From assembly GCA_913061055.1 (NCBI GenBank), contig CAJXVA010000020.1, positions 1 to 41,312 of the forward strand: 41,312 bases of DNA, given 5' to 3'. The translations under genes and the position numbers were made by a program. The DNA comes from an uncultured Pseudomonadota bacterium (lineage in GTDB: Bacteria; Myxococcota_A; Polyangia; Nannocystales; Nannocystaceae). Of the stretch, positions 8,124 through 16,782 are shown piece after piece. The notes under the pieces are model-generated. The model had not been told where the DNA came from. It searched no databases and was given only the letters and a program-made list of their open reading frames with translations. The first letter of the stretch is position 1, and the number at the start of each line of letters is the position of its first letter.

Positions 8124-8984
8124 CTACGAGAGCTGGAAGATTCCGAGCCGCCAGACGAAGTGCATCGTCGCCAACACCACCAGGTTCCAGCCGACAAAGA
8201 ACACCTTCGTGAAGGAGACGGGGTAGCGCGCGGGGCCGGCGAGGGCGTCGACCGCAAAGAAGACCGCTCCGGCGCCCATGAACGCGGCGACGTACCAGCC
8301 CGAGAACCACCGCCAAGCGATTCCAGCCTCGACCGCGAGGATCAGCACGAGCAGCGCCTTGGTCGGGCGCGGTCCAAGCACGACCGCCGTCGACCGGCGT
8401 CCAGCATCGCGGTCTTGATCGAGATCCATGAGCTGTCCAAAAACGTGGCTGAGCATCGCGAACAGAGCGCTGAACGCCACGGCCGCGGGGTTGAGCTGCG
8501 GGACGTCGCACAGCCAGCTCGCCAACACGAACACCAGGACGTAGCCGGCCTGGTTGAGCACGTCGAGCACCGGGCGCGCCTTGAATCCCAGGTTGTTGTA
8601 GGTCGCGTTGGTGAGCAGGACCGCCGCAAACCAGCCGAGCATTTTCACTCCGGCGACCGCCACGAACGCGGCGAGGAACGGCAGCTGAACCGCGGCGATG
8701 ATCCACGGCAGGCGGCGGCGCAGGGTCTCGCCCGGTCGCGCTCCGAAGATCCAGCTGTCCTTGCGCGGGTTCGCGGCGTCGGTTTGCGCGTCGCCGATGT
8801 CATTCCAGCCATACAAGAGCAGGCCGAGCGGAAAGCAAACGTACGTGGCGCCCAGCCAGAACGCTGGGGTCTCGAACATGTGCCGTCCCGCAAACGGGAG
8901 GATGAAGAACCACAGCGTGGTGGGCCAAAACCCCGGTCTCGAGACTTTGACCAGCGCAAGGACGGATCGAAGGAGCGCTTGCAC
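8124..8984 (-). CDS. UbiA-family prenyltransferase
   Basis: 286 aa integral membrane protein with about eight hydrophobic segments. Both Asp-rich prenyl-diphosphate/Mg motifs are present: NDIGDAQTD at residues 61-69 followed by NPRKDSW, and DLDQDRDAG at about 187-195. This is the UbiA fold, which attaches a polyprenyl chain to an aromatic or polar acceptor (quinone, chlorophyll or lipid pathways). The acceptor cannot be told from the sequence. The start is GTG, 25 nt after the lipoprotein stop, so it is probably the last gene of a nadB-lipoprotein-UbiA operon. Confidence 0.88.
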   Translation of the reverse strand: MQALLRSVLALVKVSRPGFWPTTLWFFILPFAGRHMFETPAFWLGATYVCFPLGLLLYGWNDIGDAQTDAANPRKDSWIFGARPGETLRRRLPWIIAAVQLPFLAAFVAVAGVKMLGWFAAVLLTNATYNNLGFKARPVLDVLNQAGYVLVFVLASWLCDVPQLNPAAVAFSALFAMLSHVFGQLMDLDQDRDAGRRSTAVVLGPRPTKALLVLILAVEAGIAWRWFSGWYVAAFMGAGAVFFAVDALAGPARYPVSFTKVFFVGWNLVVLATMHFVWRLGIFQLS

Positions 8985-9009
8985 GCGGTTGAGCGCTCCG
9001 GAGGGGCGA

Positions 9010-9648
9010 CTACTCCAACGCGGTGATCCGCCAGCCTTGTGGCGTCTGCTCGAGCGTGAGTGCTTTGCCCGTGTCGTAGCGAAGCTCGGCCTGGCGAAGG
9101 TCGGGGCTCAACTCGATGCTACCGGGCCGGTCGAGCGCTTCTTCGATCGCGTCGACCCGAGCCTGCCAGTCTTCGGAGAGGGCTTCGGCCAGCGTGTCGC
9201 CCAGCAGCGCACGAACGCCGCCGAGGTCGGCCTCCCGCACCGCCGCGATGAGTGCATGAACGGTCTGCGCCGGGGTTGTCGATTGCGGCGTTCCCGGCAA
9301 CCCGGAGGTGACGTAGTAGACGCCATCGAGTTCGGACCAGGTCAGGACCTTGCCGCCTTCGTGTGCCGTCGTGCCGCCGCGCAAGCCCACCGCGTCTTCA
9401 GGGGACAGGGCGCGTGCCGTCTTCGCCCGGGTCTGGCGCTCGGCGGCCTCGGACTTCCAACGGGCTTCGAACTCTTCGAGGGAAACCTGCGACTGCACCT
9501 CGGGGGTGAGCATCGCGTACGCTGCCTTGGCGTCGTCGCCCCCGAGCGCCTCGACATACGATTCGCGCAACTGCTCGGGGCTGCGGTGTTGAACCCCGGA
9601 GCACCCGGCAAGCGTAGAGGCGATGAAGATGGCGGCGGTGAGTCTCAT
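9010..9648 (-). CDS. Putative lipoprotein, unknown function
   Basis: 212 aa. The ATG at 9648 overlaps the nadB stop as ATGA and gives a short signal peptide with lipobox LAGC (Cys16), so this start is favoured over a longer upstream frame. The mature part contains two similar helical blocks: SPEQLRESYVEALGGDDAKA with YAMLTPEVQSQVSLEEFEARW, and later HALIAAVREADLGGVRALLG with ALSEDWQARVDAIEEAL. This recalls the NTF2-like/DUF4878 kind of fold, but no family is claimed. Probably exported and lipid-anchored. Confidence 0.78.
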   Translation of the reverse strand: MRLTAAIFIASTLAGCSGVQHRSPEQLRESYVEALGGDDAKAAYAMLTPEVQSQVSLEEFEARWKSEAAERQTRAKTARALSPEDAVGLRGGTTAHEGGKVLTWSELDGVYYVTSGLPGTPQSTTPAQTVHALIAAVREADLGGVRALLGDTLAEALSEDWQARVDAIEEALDRPGSIELSPDLRQAELRYDTGKALTLEQTPQGWRITALE

Positions 9649-11243
9649 GGCCCTTCCCAGCGGTTGAGGATCGTGTCGTGGGCCTGCGAGGGATCGGTAT
9701 CCGGATAATCGAGCGTGTGGTGCAAGCCTCGGCTCTCCCGTCTTCGGGTCGCGCATTCGATGATCAAGTGCCCTGTGAGCGCGATGTTCCGAAGCTCGAG
9801 CATGTCCTTGGTGATGCGGAACCGCGTGTAGTACTGGCGAATCTCTTCACGAATGAGTTCGATGCGCCGCTCGGCTCGGCGCAGGCGTTTGTTGCTGCGC
9901 ACGATGCTGGCGAAGTTCCACATCAGCGCGCGGACTTCCTGCCAGTTCGCACTCACCATGATCGCCTCGTCGGAATCCACGGTGTCGCTGCTGTTCCAGT
10001 TGTTCACGTGTTCGGGCGGCTCGCGACCGAAGGTGTCGCAGACCTCGTTGGCACCGGTCGCCAGCACCAGCGCTTCGAGCAAGCTGTTGCTCGCCAAGCG
10101 GCAGGCCCCGTGCATCCCCGACATCGCGACCTCGCCGATGGCCATGAGCCCTGGCATGTCGGTCCGTCCAAAACGATCGACCACGACCCCGCCACACATG
10201 TAGTGGGCCGCAGGGACGACCGGCAGCGGGTCGGTTCGCATGTCGAGGCCCAGCTCGAGGCAGCGGTTGTAGATGCCCGGAAAGCGCTCGACGATGAAGT
10301 CACCGGGCAGATGTGTGACGTCGAGGTGGACAAACTCCGTGCCGGACCGCTTGAGCTCGCCGTCGATCTCACGGGCCACGATGTCCCTCGGAGCCAGGCT
10401 CTTCATCGGGTGCTTGCCCTCCATGAGCTCGCTGCCATCGACCCGGCGCAGGATGCCCCCTTCGCCGCGGACCGCCTCGGAGACCAGGAAACTCTTGGCG
10501 CCGGGGTGGAACAGGCAGGTGGGGTGGAACTGCATGAACTCGAGGTTGGCGACCTTGGCCCCGAGCCGGTAGGCCATGGCGACCCCGTCGGCCGTCGCGA
10601 CGTCGGGGTTGGAGGTGTAGCGATACACCTTGCCCGCGCCACCGCTGGCCAGCACGGTCACCGGCGCGATGTGGACGCTGATCGTGTCGGAGTCGAGGTC
10701 GAGGCTGTAGGCGCCGAAACAACCCCGAGTGCCGTCGACTTTGGACCAGCTGAGCAAGTCCACGACCATCTGCCGCGGAATGATGGTGATGTTGGGGTGC
10801 TTGCGTGCGGCCGCCAGCAGCGAACGCATGATCTCGGCGCCGGTCGTGTCGAGGTGGTGCACGACCCGTCGATGGGAGTGCCCGCCCTCGCGTCCGAGCT
10901 TGAAGTCGCCGTCGTCTTGGCGGTCGAACGCAGCGCCGTAGTCGGTCGCGAGCCGCCGGACCAGGCCAGGGGCCATCTCTACACAGCGCTCGACCATCGC
11001 CTCGTTGCACAGGCCTGCGCCGACGCGCAGCGTGTCCTCGACGTGGGACTGCAGCGAGTCGTCGTCGCCCAGGACCGCCGAGATGCCGCCTTGGGCCCAC
11101 CGGGTGTTGGAGTCGAGCGGCTCGGCTTTGGTCAGGATGGTGACCGTGCCGCGCTCGGCGGCTTGCAGCGCGAAGTACAGCCCTGCGAGACCACTGCCGA
11201 TCACGAGGTACTGGGCACGAACGATGGGAGTGGCCTGGCGCAC
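9645..11243 (-). CDS. nadB: L-aspartate oxidase
   Basis: First step of de novo NAD synthesis: FAD-dependent oxidation of L-aspartate to iminoaspartate for NadA. 532 aa, normal length. The FAD-binding GSGLAGLYFALQAAERG starts near residue 17; then SNTRWAQGGISAVL, REGGHSHRRVVHHLDTTGAE, LEFMQFHPTCLFHPG, SEAVRGEGGILRR, HYMCGGVVVDRFGRTDMPGL and GACRLASNSLLEALV, all typical of NadB rather than SdhA. The C-terminal helical cap is present. It reads divergently from the lytic transglycosylase with 80 nt between starts. nadA and nadC are not in the window. Confidence 0.95.
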   Translation of the reverse strand: MRQATPIVRAQYLVIGSGLAGLYFALQAAERGTVTILTKAEPLDSNTRWAQGGISAVLGDDDSLQSHVEDTLRVGAGLCNEAMVERCVEMAPGLVRRLATDYGAAFDRQDDGDFKLGREGGHSHRRVVHHLDTTGAEIMRSLLAAARKHPNITIIPRQMVVDLLSWSKVDGTRGCFGAYSLDLDSDTISVHIAPVTVLASGGAGKVYRYTSNPDVATADGVAMAYRLGAKVANLEFMQFHPTCLFHPGAKSFLVSEAVRGEGGILRRVDGSELMEGKHPMKSLAPRDIVAREIDGELKRSGTEFVHLDVTHLPGDFIVERFPGIYNRCLELGLDMRTDPLPVVPAAHYMCGGVVVDRFGRTDMPGLMAIGEVAMSGMHGACRLASNSLLEALVLATGANEVCDTFGREPPEHVNNWNSSDTVDSDEAIMVSANWQEVRALMWNFASIVRSNKRLRRAERRIELIREEIRQYYTRFRITKDMLELRNIALTGHLIIECATRRRESRGLHHTLDYPDTDPSQAHDTILNRWEGP

Positions 11244-11323
11244 CGTTGCCGCAGGCTAGCAGCCCGTGGCGAAACCCGACACGTGCCGGTTTTCTTGGGT
11301 GTCGGGGACGCTGCGCTACACTC

Positions 11324-12073
11324 ATGCTCGTGCGGCTCCGGCTCCTCAGCGCCCGTCAGACTGGCTGGTTGTTCAGCTTCGCGGCGCTCGTCGCCGGGCT
11401 GGGCCTTGGCGCGGCGGCCTCCGCTCGTCCGGCCACCTCACGCAACAACTACTACAGCTACACCGACGACAGCGGGACGCTCCATGTCACCAACGTGCCC
11501 AGTCGCAGTCGCGGCTCCTGGACGTTGTGGAAGAGTCTCGAAGGGGGCCCGGAAGCTCGGGCGTCCCATGGGCGCCAGGCGCCCACGGGCGTGGGTCGCT
11601 CGAGTACCGTCAAGCTCGGTTCGGAGCGCTTCCATCGCTACGACACGTTCATTCGCGGCGCCGCATCGCGGTACCAGCTGCCCGAGTCCCTGATCCGGGC
11701 CGTGGTGCACACCGAGAGCAACTATCACCCGCGGGCGACGTCGCGGGCGGGCGCGTCGGGCTTGATGCAGCTGATGCCCAAGACGGCTCAGGCCCTCGGG
11801 GTCGGCGACTCCTACGATCCCAAGCAGAATATCTTCGGGGGATCTCGCTATCTGCGGTTGCTCGCGAACCGCTACAACGGCGACATGGTCCTGGTGCTCG
11901 CGGCCTACAATGCCGGCGCTGGAAACGTGCAGAAGTACGGTGGCGTGCCGCCGTTTGCGGAGACCCGGGCGTACGTGCGGGCAGTGCTTCGCCGCTTCTA
12001 CGCCTACGAGCGTCAGGCACAGCTGGGCGTCGGCGCCCAGCGTCGGGGCCCCGCCCGCAACATCGCGCCGTAG
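11324..12073 (+). CDS. Lytic transglycosylase with DUF4124 and SLT domains
   Basis: Cleaves peptidoglycan glycan strands. From the ATG at 11324 (249 aa) there is an N-terminal hydrophobic signal (to about residue 35, AAASA), a DUF4124-type segment NYYSYTDDSGTLHVTNVP, and a C-terminal Slt70-type domain with catalytic E131 in AVVHTESNYHP, then ASGLMQLMPKTAQALGV, YLRLLANRYNGD and LAAYNAGAGNVQKYGG. A longer in-frame start at 11246 would put charged residues before the signal and is rejected. TTGGGT-N16-TACACT just upstream resembles a promoter but would start the mRNA inside the gene. Confidence 0.92.
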   Translation: MLVRLRLLSARQTGWLFSFAALVAGLGLGAAASARPATSRNNYYSYTDDSGTLHVTNVPSRSRGSWTLWKSLEGGPEARASHGRQAPTGVGRSSTVKLGSERFHRYDTFIRGAASRYQLPESLIRAVVHTESNYHPRATSRAGASGLMQLMPKTAQALGVGDSYDPKQNIFGGSRYLRLLANRYNGDMVLVLAAYNAGAGNVQKYGGVPPFAETRAYVRAVLRRFYAYERQAQLGVGAQRRGPARNIAP

Positions 12074-12121
12074 GACCGCTGGGGCGAGGATCCTCGCGAA
12101 GCCGGCCGGCCCGCGACTGGT

Positions 12122-12802
12122 ATGGTGCGACGAACCATGACGGCCGAGCAGCAGCAGCACAGCGGCGACCCCGGAGAGATCCCCGGGGTGACCGCATTTG
12201 CGTTCGCCCGGCTGCTCAACCCAACACCCGACGCCGCGTCACTCTCGCTGACGAGCGACGGCCACTTGATGGTCACGGTGTCGGGCGAGGTCATGTCACG
12301 CACGGACGATTTGCTGCTGTGCTCGGAGAACCTCGATGCCCGCCCGCTCAATCGGCGCATGCAGGGCCGCGCGGTGCCGGAGGTGTTTCAGCGGTTGGTT
12401 TCGCTGGAGGGGCAGGGCCACATGGTGCTCTCCCGCGGTGAGGAGCGCTTCTACCCGCTGCGGCTGATGCGAGACCTGTGCTTCTTCGTCGAGAGCTACA
12501 TCTGGGCGCTCGAGTCCACGTTGATGTGGGACGTGGGTCGCCTCCCCGGCACCCGCCTGCACAACCCCATGTCGCTGGTTCGGGTCGCCGGCGAGGGGGC
12601 TGTCGCGCTGCGCGTCCACGGAGAGCTGGTGGCCGTCAAGATCGCGCCCAGGCGGCCGTACCGGGTGCGTACTGAAGGCTTCGTCGGTTGGGTCGGCAAC
12701 GTCGTCCCCCGGGTCGACCTCGGTCGGGACCCCGATTTCTTGGTCTGCGAAGGCGAGGGGGCCGTCCTGGTCAGCCTCCCCGGGAGTCACCAAAATACGT
12801 GA
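12122..12802 (+). CDS. AIM24-like protein
   Basis: 226 aa soluble beta-rich protein. The C-terminal half reads like the AIM24/TRAP-like beta-sandwich: SLVRVAGEGAVALRVHGELV, KIAPRRPYRVRTEGFVGWVG and FLVCEGEGAVLVSLPG. The role in bacteria is not established. No clear ribosome-binding site marks the start; the second ATG at 12137 is an equal candidate. The stop is embedded in the pgsA start (GTGA), so the two are probably translated in sequence. Confidence 0.7.
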   Translation: MVRRTMTAEQQQHSGDPGEIPGVTAFAFARLLNPTPDAASLSLTSDGHLMVTVSGEVMSRTDDLLLCSENLDARPLNRRMQGRAVPEVFQRLVSLEGQGHMVLSRGEERFYPLRLMRDLCFFVESYIWALESTLMWDVGRLPGTRLHNPMSLVRVAGEGAVALRVHGELVAVKIAPRRPYRVRTEGFVGWVGNVVPRVDLGRDPDFLVCEGEGAVLVSLPGSHQNT

Positions 12803-13395
12803 GCGCCTACGAGAGCCTCAAGCGGGAGATGTTGAATCTCCCAAACATGATCACGCTGGGCCGGCTGTTCTTGATTCCGCCGGTCATCTGGCTGATCGAC
12901 CCTACCGACCCGGTGCGAAACCTCTACGCGAGCCTGATCTTCGCGGCCGCTTCGCTGCTCGACATCCTCGATGGCTACCTCGCTCGCAAGCAGGGGCTCG
13001 TCACGGTGTTCGGCAAGTTTGTCGACCCGCTCGCGGACAAGCTCATGGCCATGTCGGCGATGATCTACCTCGTCGTCGTGAACCTGCTGCCCGCCTGGCT
13101 GGTCGTCGTCATGTTGGGCCGCGACCTGTACATCAACGGCATCCGGCAGATCGCGGCCGAGCGCGGCATCGTGATCGCGGCCGGGGAGGGCGGGAAGATG
13201 AAGACGGTCTTCCAACTGGTCGGAATCTGTTGCGTGCTCGCGCGCTACCCCTATCGCCTGCCATTCTTCGACGCTCCGTTCGACTTCCACGCGGTGGGGA
13301 TGCTGTTCCTGTACCTCGCGCTGGCGCTCTCGTTGCTCTCGGCGATGACCTATACGGTCGCCTTCCGAGACGGTCTCCGCACGAACGCGGACTGA
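12799..13395 (+). CDS. pgsA: CDP-diacylglycerol-glycerol-3-phosphate 3-phosphatidyltransferase
   Basis: Makes phosphatidylglycerol phosphate, the committed step to anionic phospholipids, at the inner membrane. 198 aa with several membrane helices. The CDP-alcohol phosphotransferase signature D-G-x2-A-R-x8-G-x3-D-x3-D is present as DGYLARKQGLVTVFGKFVDP followed by LADK. It starts NLPNMITLGRLFLIPPVI, as PgsA does. The start is the GTG at 12799, overlapping the upstream TGA by 4 nt; a longer frame from 12688 would lie inside the AIM24-like gene and encodes arginine-rich nonsense. pabB follows after 7 nt. Confidence 0.92.
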   Translation: MSAYESLKREMLNLPNMITLGRLFLIPPVIWLIDPTDPVRNLYASLIFAAASLLDILDGYLARKQGLVTVFGKFVDPLADKLMAMSAMIYLVVVNLLPAWLVVVMLGRDLYINGIRQIAAERGIVIAAGEGGKMKTVFQLVGICCVLARYPYRLPFFDAPFDFHAVGMLFLYLALALSLLSAMTYTVAFRDGLRTNAD

Positions 13396-13402
13396 CGCGG
13401 TC

Positions 13403-14638
13403 GTGCCTGCTCCCGACGACTGGGGCCGGCAGGTGCTGGCCTGTGCAAGCACCGGCGCATACCCCCAGCTCTCCTGGCTCGACGGGGGCCCACGGGGGCG
13501 AAGCATCGTCGGGCTGTCCCCCGCGCAAGAGGTTCGCAGCGACGACCTCGCGGTCGTGTCCGAGCTGCCTTCGGGCTACTGGCTGGGCTGGCTCACCTAC
13601 GAGGCCGGCGTCGACGCAACCCTGGGCCGAGCACCACAGCCCCGGGCGCTGCCTGGGGTGTGCCTGCGACGCTTTGATGGACTGCTCGCGTGGGGCCCCG
13701 CGGGCGTCGAGCACCTCGGTGATCCGGCGGCGGCCCTGGGCATCGAGCGGCAGCTCGAGTCGGCACCACCGTGGATGCCGGGCCCGTGGCCGTTGGAGCG
13801 ACTGCGCGCCGGTGTTGCTCCGGCCGAGTACCGCCGCCGGGTTGAGGCCGTGCTGGAGGAGATCCGAGCCGGCAACACGTACCAGGTCAATCTCTCGCAG
13901 CCGTTTCGCGCTTCATTCACAGAGGCCGCCCGCGGCGGGCCGTGGTGCCACGCAGTGGCGGCGCTGTACCACGGGCTTCGGTCCGACACGCCCGCGCCGC
14001 TGGGCGGGCTGCTGTTCGACGGCGACCGAGCACTCGTCTCCAACGCACCCGAAACGTTGATGCACTGGGAGGGGGGGGTGGTGACATCGAGCCCGATCAA
14101 AGGGACACGTCCCCGCGGCGCGACGCCACGCGATGATCAGGCCAATGTCGACGCACTGTTGGCCAGCCACAAGGACGCAGCCGAGCACGTGATGATCGTC
14201 GATCTGGTGCGCAACGACCTTGGCCGCATCGCGGCGCCGGGATCCGTCGTGGCCTCCGGGCGTCCTGAGTTGGTCACGTTGCCCACGGTGCACCATCTGG
14301 TCACGGACGTGCACGCTCGGCTCGCGGACGGGTTGGGGCTGGGCGCACTGCTCGCCGCGTTGTTTCCTGGCGGCTCCATCACCGGAGCGCCCAAGATCGC
14401 CACGCTGGGCATCATCGAGCGGCTCGAGACTGTCCCTCGAGGGCTGTATTGCGGCGGCCTCGTGCTGATCACACCCGAGCGGGTCAGCGTCAACATCGCA
14501 ATCCGCAGCGGCCAGTGTGATCGGGACGGGCTCACCGTGCACGGCGGCGGCGGCATCGTGCTCGACAGCGACCCAGAGGGCGAACGCCTGGAGTCGATCG
14601 CCAAGGTGCGAGCGTTCGACCGCGGCGAAAGCTGCTAG
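13403..14638 (+). CDS. pabB: Aminodeoxychorismate synthase component I
   Basis: 411 aa chorismate-binding enzyme: with a glutamine amidotransferase partner it makes aminodeoxychorismate for folate. Motifs in order: YRRRVEAVLEEIRAGNTYQV with NLSQPF, SNAPETLM, the catalytic-site PIKGTRPRG, MIVDLVRNDLGRIA, LFPGGSITGAPK and GGGIVLDSDPEGERLESIAK. PIKGT with the active-site lysine favours PabB over anthranilate synthase TrpE (PIAGT). It starts at a GTG 7 nt after pgsA. The usual partners pabA and pabC are not nearby. Confidence 0.92.
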   Translation: MPAPDDWGRQVLACASTGAYPQLSWLDGGPRGRSIVGLSPAQEVRSDDLAVVSELPSGYWLGWLTYEAGVDATLGRAPQPRALPGVCLRRFDGLLAWGPAGVEHLGDPAAALGIERQLESAPPWMPGPWPLERLRAGVAPAEYRRRVEAVLEEIRAGNTYQVNLSQPFRASFTEAARGGPWCHAVAALYHGLRSDTPAPLGGLLFDGDRALVSNAPETLMHWEGGVVTSSPIKGTRPRGATPRDDQANVDALLASHKDAAEHVMIVDLVRNDLGRIAAPGSVVASGRPELVTLPTVHHLVTDVHARLADGLGLGALLAALFPGGSITGAPKIATLGIIERLETVPRGLYCGGLVLITPERVSVNIAIRSGQCDRDGLTVHGGGGIVLDSDPEGERLESIAKVRAFDRGESC

Positions 14639-14648
14639 GAGGGAAGTG

Positions 14649-14771
14649 ATGCACGCCGCACTCGCACCGGGCTCGGTCGGTCCCCTCGCGTTGCGCAGTG
14701 CGAGCACTGCAACCTGTGCGTGGCCGAGATGGACCCGGGCGTGCGTTGCGTACGCTTCGCGCGCTGACTAG
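14649..14771 (+). CDS. Possible small ORF behind a strong ribosome-binding site, maybe frameshifted
   Basis: AGGAGG lies 6 nt before this ATG, directly after the pabB stop. The frame encodes 40 residues with no recognisable content. A different frame through the same DNA (14690-14767) reads VAQCEHCNLCVAEMDPGVRC then VRFAR and stop: a Cys-rich, protein-like sequence without its own start codon. One single-base indel would join the two. It may be a real small Cys-rich protein hidden by a sequence error, or chance. Confidence 0.3.
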   Translation: MHAALAPGSVGPLALRSASTATCAWPRWTRACVAYASRAD

Positions 14772-15094
14772 AGCGCATCCAGGCCGCGGAAGAGCAACAT
14801 CAGCAAGCCGAATCCCAGCCACGCGCCAAGCCCTCCGCCGCGCGACTCCGTCTGCGCGGCTAGGGCGCTGAGGATGAGGGTCGTGATGAATGCGAGGGCG
14901 ACCGGTACGGCGTGAACGAGAAAACCGGCGGCGCCGTCCATGCCGACCGCGGCGACAAGGGGAGCGAGCAGTCCGAGTACCAACCGGCTCAGGCCGCCGA
15001 CGATCGCGACGATCGCGACGCTCAGCCCGAGCGCCCGCAGCTCCCACGGCGGTTTCTGTTTCTTCGCCGGTGGTGCAGGCGGTGACACGTCCAC
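14768..15094 (-). CDS. Small membrane protein, unknown function
   Basis: 108 aa. A short Pro/Lys-rich N-terminus (PPAPPAKKQKPPWE) is followed by three hydrophobic segments (about residues 20-47, 55-80 and 88-105). No family recognised. It lies convergent to pabB and downstream of the exonuclease-family gene, in an otherwise empty gap of that strand, which supports it being real. Confidence 0.55.
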   Translation of the reverse strand: MDVSPPAPPAKKQKPPWELRALGLSVAIVAIVGGLSRLVLGLLAPLVAAVGMDGAAGFLVHAVPVALAFITTLILSALAAQTESRGGGLGAWLGFGLLMLLFRGLDAL

Positions 15095-15223
15095 AGTCTA
15101 CCGTCCGCCCGGCAAACCGCGGAGTGTCTCGGGCGGAACGACGGGCTGTCTCGGGGAGTCATCGAGCCCGAACAACGTGCAGAGGGTCCGGGCGCAGCGT
15201 CGGCGAGACCGCTTGGTCGGCCC

Positions 15224-16111
15224 CTAGCCCTCAGCGAACCGCAGATCGACGAGACGCGGCCGGTGGTCGGACGCCGCTGAGGCTGGTGTCCGGCAGTCCA
15301 GGGCGAGCATGTCGCGCGAGGTCCAGATGTAGTCGAGCTGCAGGACCGGCAAGCTCGCTGGCCAGGTGGGACCCCCGCGCGGACATGCGTCCTGCAGCAC
15401 GGACTCCATCGCATCGTACTCGGGGCCCTTGGGTGTCGCGTTGAAGTCCCCCATCACCAACACGCGCTGCTTGCCGCTCGCGAGCTCGGCAGCGGCCGTC
15501 GTCTCAGCCAGTCGAAGAGCGTCAAGCCGGGTGCGGCGTTTCGGAGGGTCTCGAGGATCTGTGGGGTGCGTGTGCACGACGATCACGTGCAGCGTTCCAC
15601 TCGCGGATTGCACATCGGCGGTGAGCATCGCCAGGCCGCTTCGAGGGGCGGCTTCCCGTTTGACGTTGTGGATCGGCGTGCGACTCAACAGGGCCACACC
15701 GATCTCACCGCCCTGGTAGCGGCGGTGTCGCACGAACGCGTGGTGCATCCCCAGCCGGCGTCCGAGCTCGCTTGGAAGGTCGACTCGTTCGAACCTCCGG
15801 GTGTTCACGTCCACCTCCTGAAGCGCGATGACATCGGCCTCCATCGCGGCGAGCGTGTCGACGAGGCCGTCGATGCCACGCTTGGCTGCGAGGATGTTGT
15901 AGGTCGCGGCCCGAAGATCGGGTGGCGGCTCAGGCTCCGGCTGCGCGGGAACCGAGCCTCGAGCCGGGACGACCAGCGGCCCGAGCAGGGGGCGTATGGG
16001 CTCGGGCGAGGGAGCGCACCCGTGCAGAGGCAGCGCGAGGAACAGGGCCGCGAGCGCCCGACCGAGTTCAGGTCTCGGCGACGGCGTCGTCGGCGTCCGC
16101 GGCCGCGGCAC
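15224..16111 (-). CDS. Endonuclease/exonuclease/phosphatase-family lipoprotein
   Basis: 295 aa from the GTG at 16111 (an ATG at 16129 is also possible). After a hydrophobic stretch with lipobox LPLHGC comes a Pro-rich linker and a full EEP domain: RAATYNILAAKRG, the metal-binding Glu in DVIALQEVDVNTRR, VVHTHPTDPRD, VMGDFNATPKG, LQLDYIWTS and the catalytic ASDHRPRLVDL. The family covers secreted nucleases, phosphodiesterases and sphingomyelinases; the substrate is unknown. The start overlaps the end of the upstream lspA, an Asp-rich coding repeat, so the first 25 residues are an out-of-frame reading of that repeat. The lipoprotein signal next to lspA/lgt is fitting but not proof of a link. Confidence 0.82.
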   Translation of the reverse strand: MPRPRTPTTPSPRPELGRALAALFLALPLHGCAPSPEPIRPLLGPLVVPARGSVPAQPEPEPPPDLRAATYNILAAKRGIDGLVDTLAAMEADVIALQEVDVNTRRFERVDLPSELGRRLGMHHAFVRHRRYQGGEIGVALLSRTPIHNVKREAAPRSGLAMLTADVQSASGTLHVIVVHTHPTDPRDPPKRRTRLDALRLAETTAAAELASGKQRVLVMGDFNATPKGPEYDAMESVLQDACPRGGPTWPASLPVLQLDYIWTSRDMLALDCRTPASAASDHRPRLVDLRFAEG

Positions 16112-16733
16112 TCTTGTCGTCCTGCGCATCCTTGTCGTCCTGCGCGTCCTCACCCTTGTCGTCCGCGTCGGCGGTCTTCTTGCCGTCGAGCGCGTCGCCG
16201 TGGCGCGTGAGAAAGATGAACAGCAAGCCGACACCGACCACCAGAGCAACGTCGGCGATGTTGAACGTCGGCCAGACCTTGTCCTCCCAGTAGTGGACCT
16301 TGATGAAGTCGACGACGCCGTAGTGCATCTCGCCGCGGATATCGAGCTGGCGGACCAAGCGGTCGTGCAGGTTGCCCAGAGCGCCGCCGGCGACGAGTGC
16401 CACCGCCATGAATGCGGTGCGGAACTTGGTGGGCATCGTCCACGCGAGCCGAGCCATGTAGATCAGCGCCAGGATCGTGACCCCGATGAACACCATGCGG
16501 GCGTAGGAGGCGTCTCGCAGGAAGCTGAACGCAGCACCGGTGTTGAAGCCGAATTCGAACTCGAACCAATCCTTGATGATCTCCTTCTTGACCGGAGGAT
16601 CGCGGAGGTTCTCCCACGCCCAGGCCTTGGACCACAGGTCGAGGGCGAGCGTGATCGCCATGACGACGACCGTCTCGATGAGGCGTTGCTTTCGAGAGGG
16701 GGCGGCCGCGCTGGAGGATGAGGCGTCGGTCAT
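16068..16733 (-). CDS. lspA: Lipoprotein signal peptidase, copy 1, with acidic tail
   Basis: Cleaves signal peptides of diacylated prolipoproteins in the inner membrane. 221 aa, about 50 longer than usual. Conserved sites: FNTGAAFSFL, GGALGNLHDR, the catalytic Asp in HYGVVDFIKV and the second Asp in FNIADVALVVG. Four hydrophobic helices are seen. The extra length is a C-terminal Asp/Ala/Lys-rich tail containing two DAQDDK units encoded by a tandem DNA repeat. The ATG at 16733 is 49 nt after the lgt stop. With the second lspA and lgt it forms a lipoprotein-processing cluster. Confidence 0.93.
   Translation of the reverse strand: MTDASSSSAAAPSRKQRLIETVVVMAITLALDLWSKAWAWENLRDPPVKKEIIKDWFEFEFGFNTGAAFSFLRDASYARMVFIGVTILALIYMARLAWTMPTKFRTAFMAVALVAGGALGNLHDRLVRQLDIRGEMHYGVVDFIKVHYWEDKVWPTFNIADVALVVGVGLLFIFLTRHGDALDGKKTADADDKGEDAQDDKDAQDDKSAAAADADDAVAET
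16113..16148. repeat. Two tandem 18-bp repeats in lspA copy 1
   Basis: CTTGTCGTCCTGCGCATC is followed at once by a copy with one base changed (17 of 18 identical). On the minus strand each encodes DAQDDK in the acidic LspA tail. Such in-frame units can expand or contract by slippage without breaking the frame. Confidence 0.85.
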
Positions 16734-16782
16734 GGCGGTGCGGGAGCATAGCGCACCACCTCGGCGGACGCAGGAGCTGGTT

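Noticed and set aside
9657-9756. Longer start for the lipoprotein after nadB
   Set aside because: It would place charged, nadB-overlapping residues before a clean lipoprotein signal; the ATGA start at 9648 fits better.
11295-11322. Promoter TTGGGT-N16-TACACT upstream of the lytic transglycosylase
   Set aside because: Transcription would begin after the chosen ATG, so it works only if translation starts at GTG 11330; too speculative to list.
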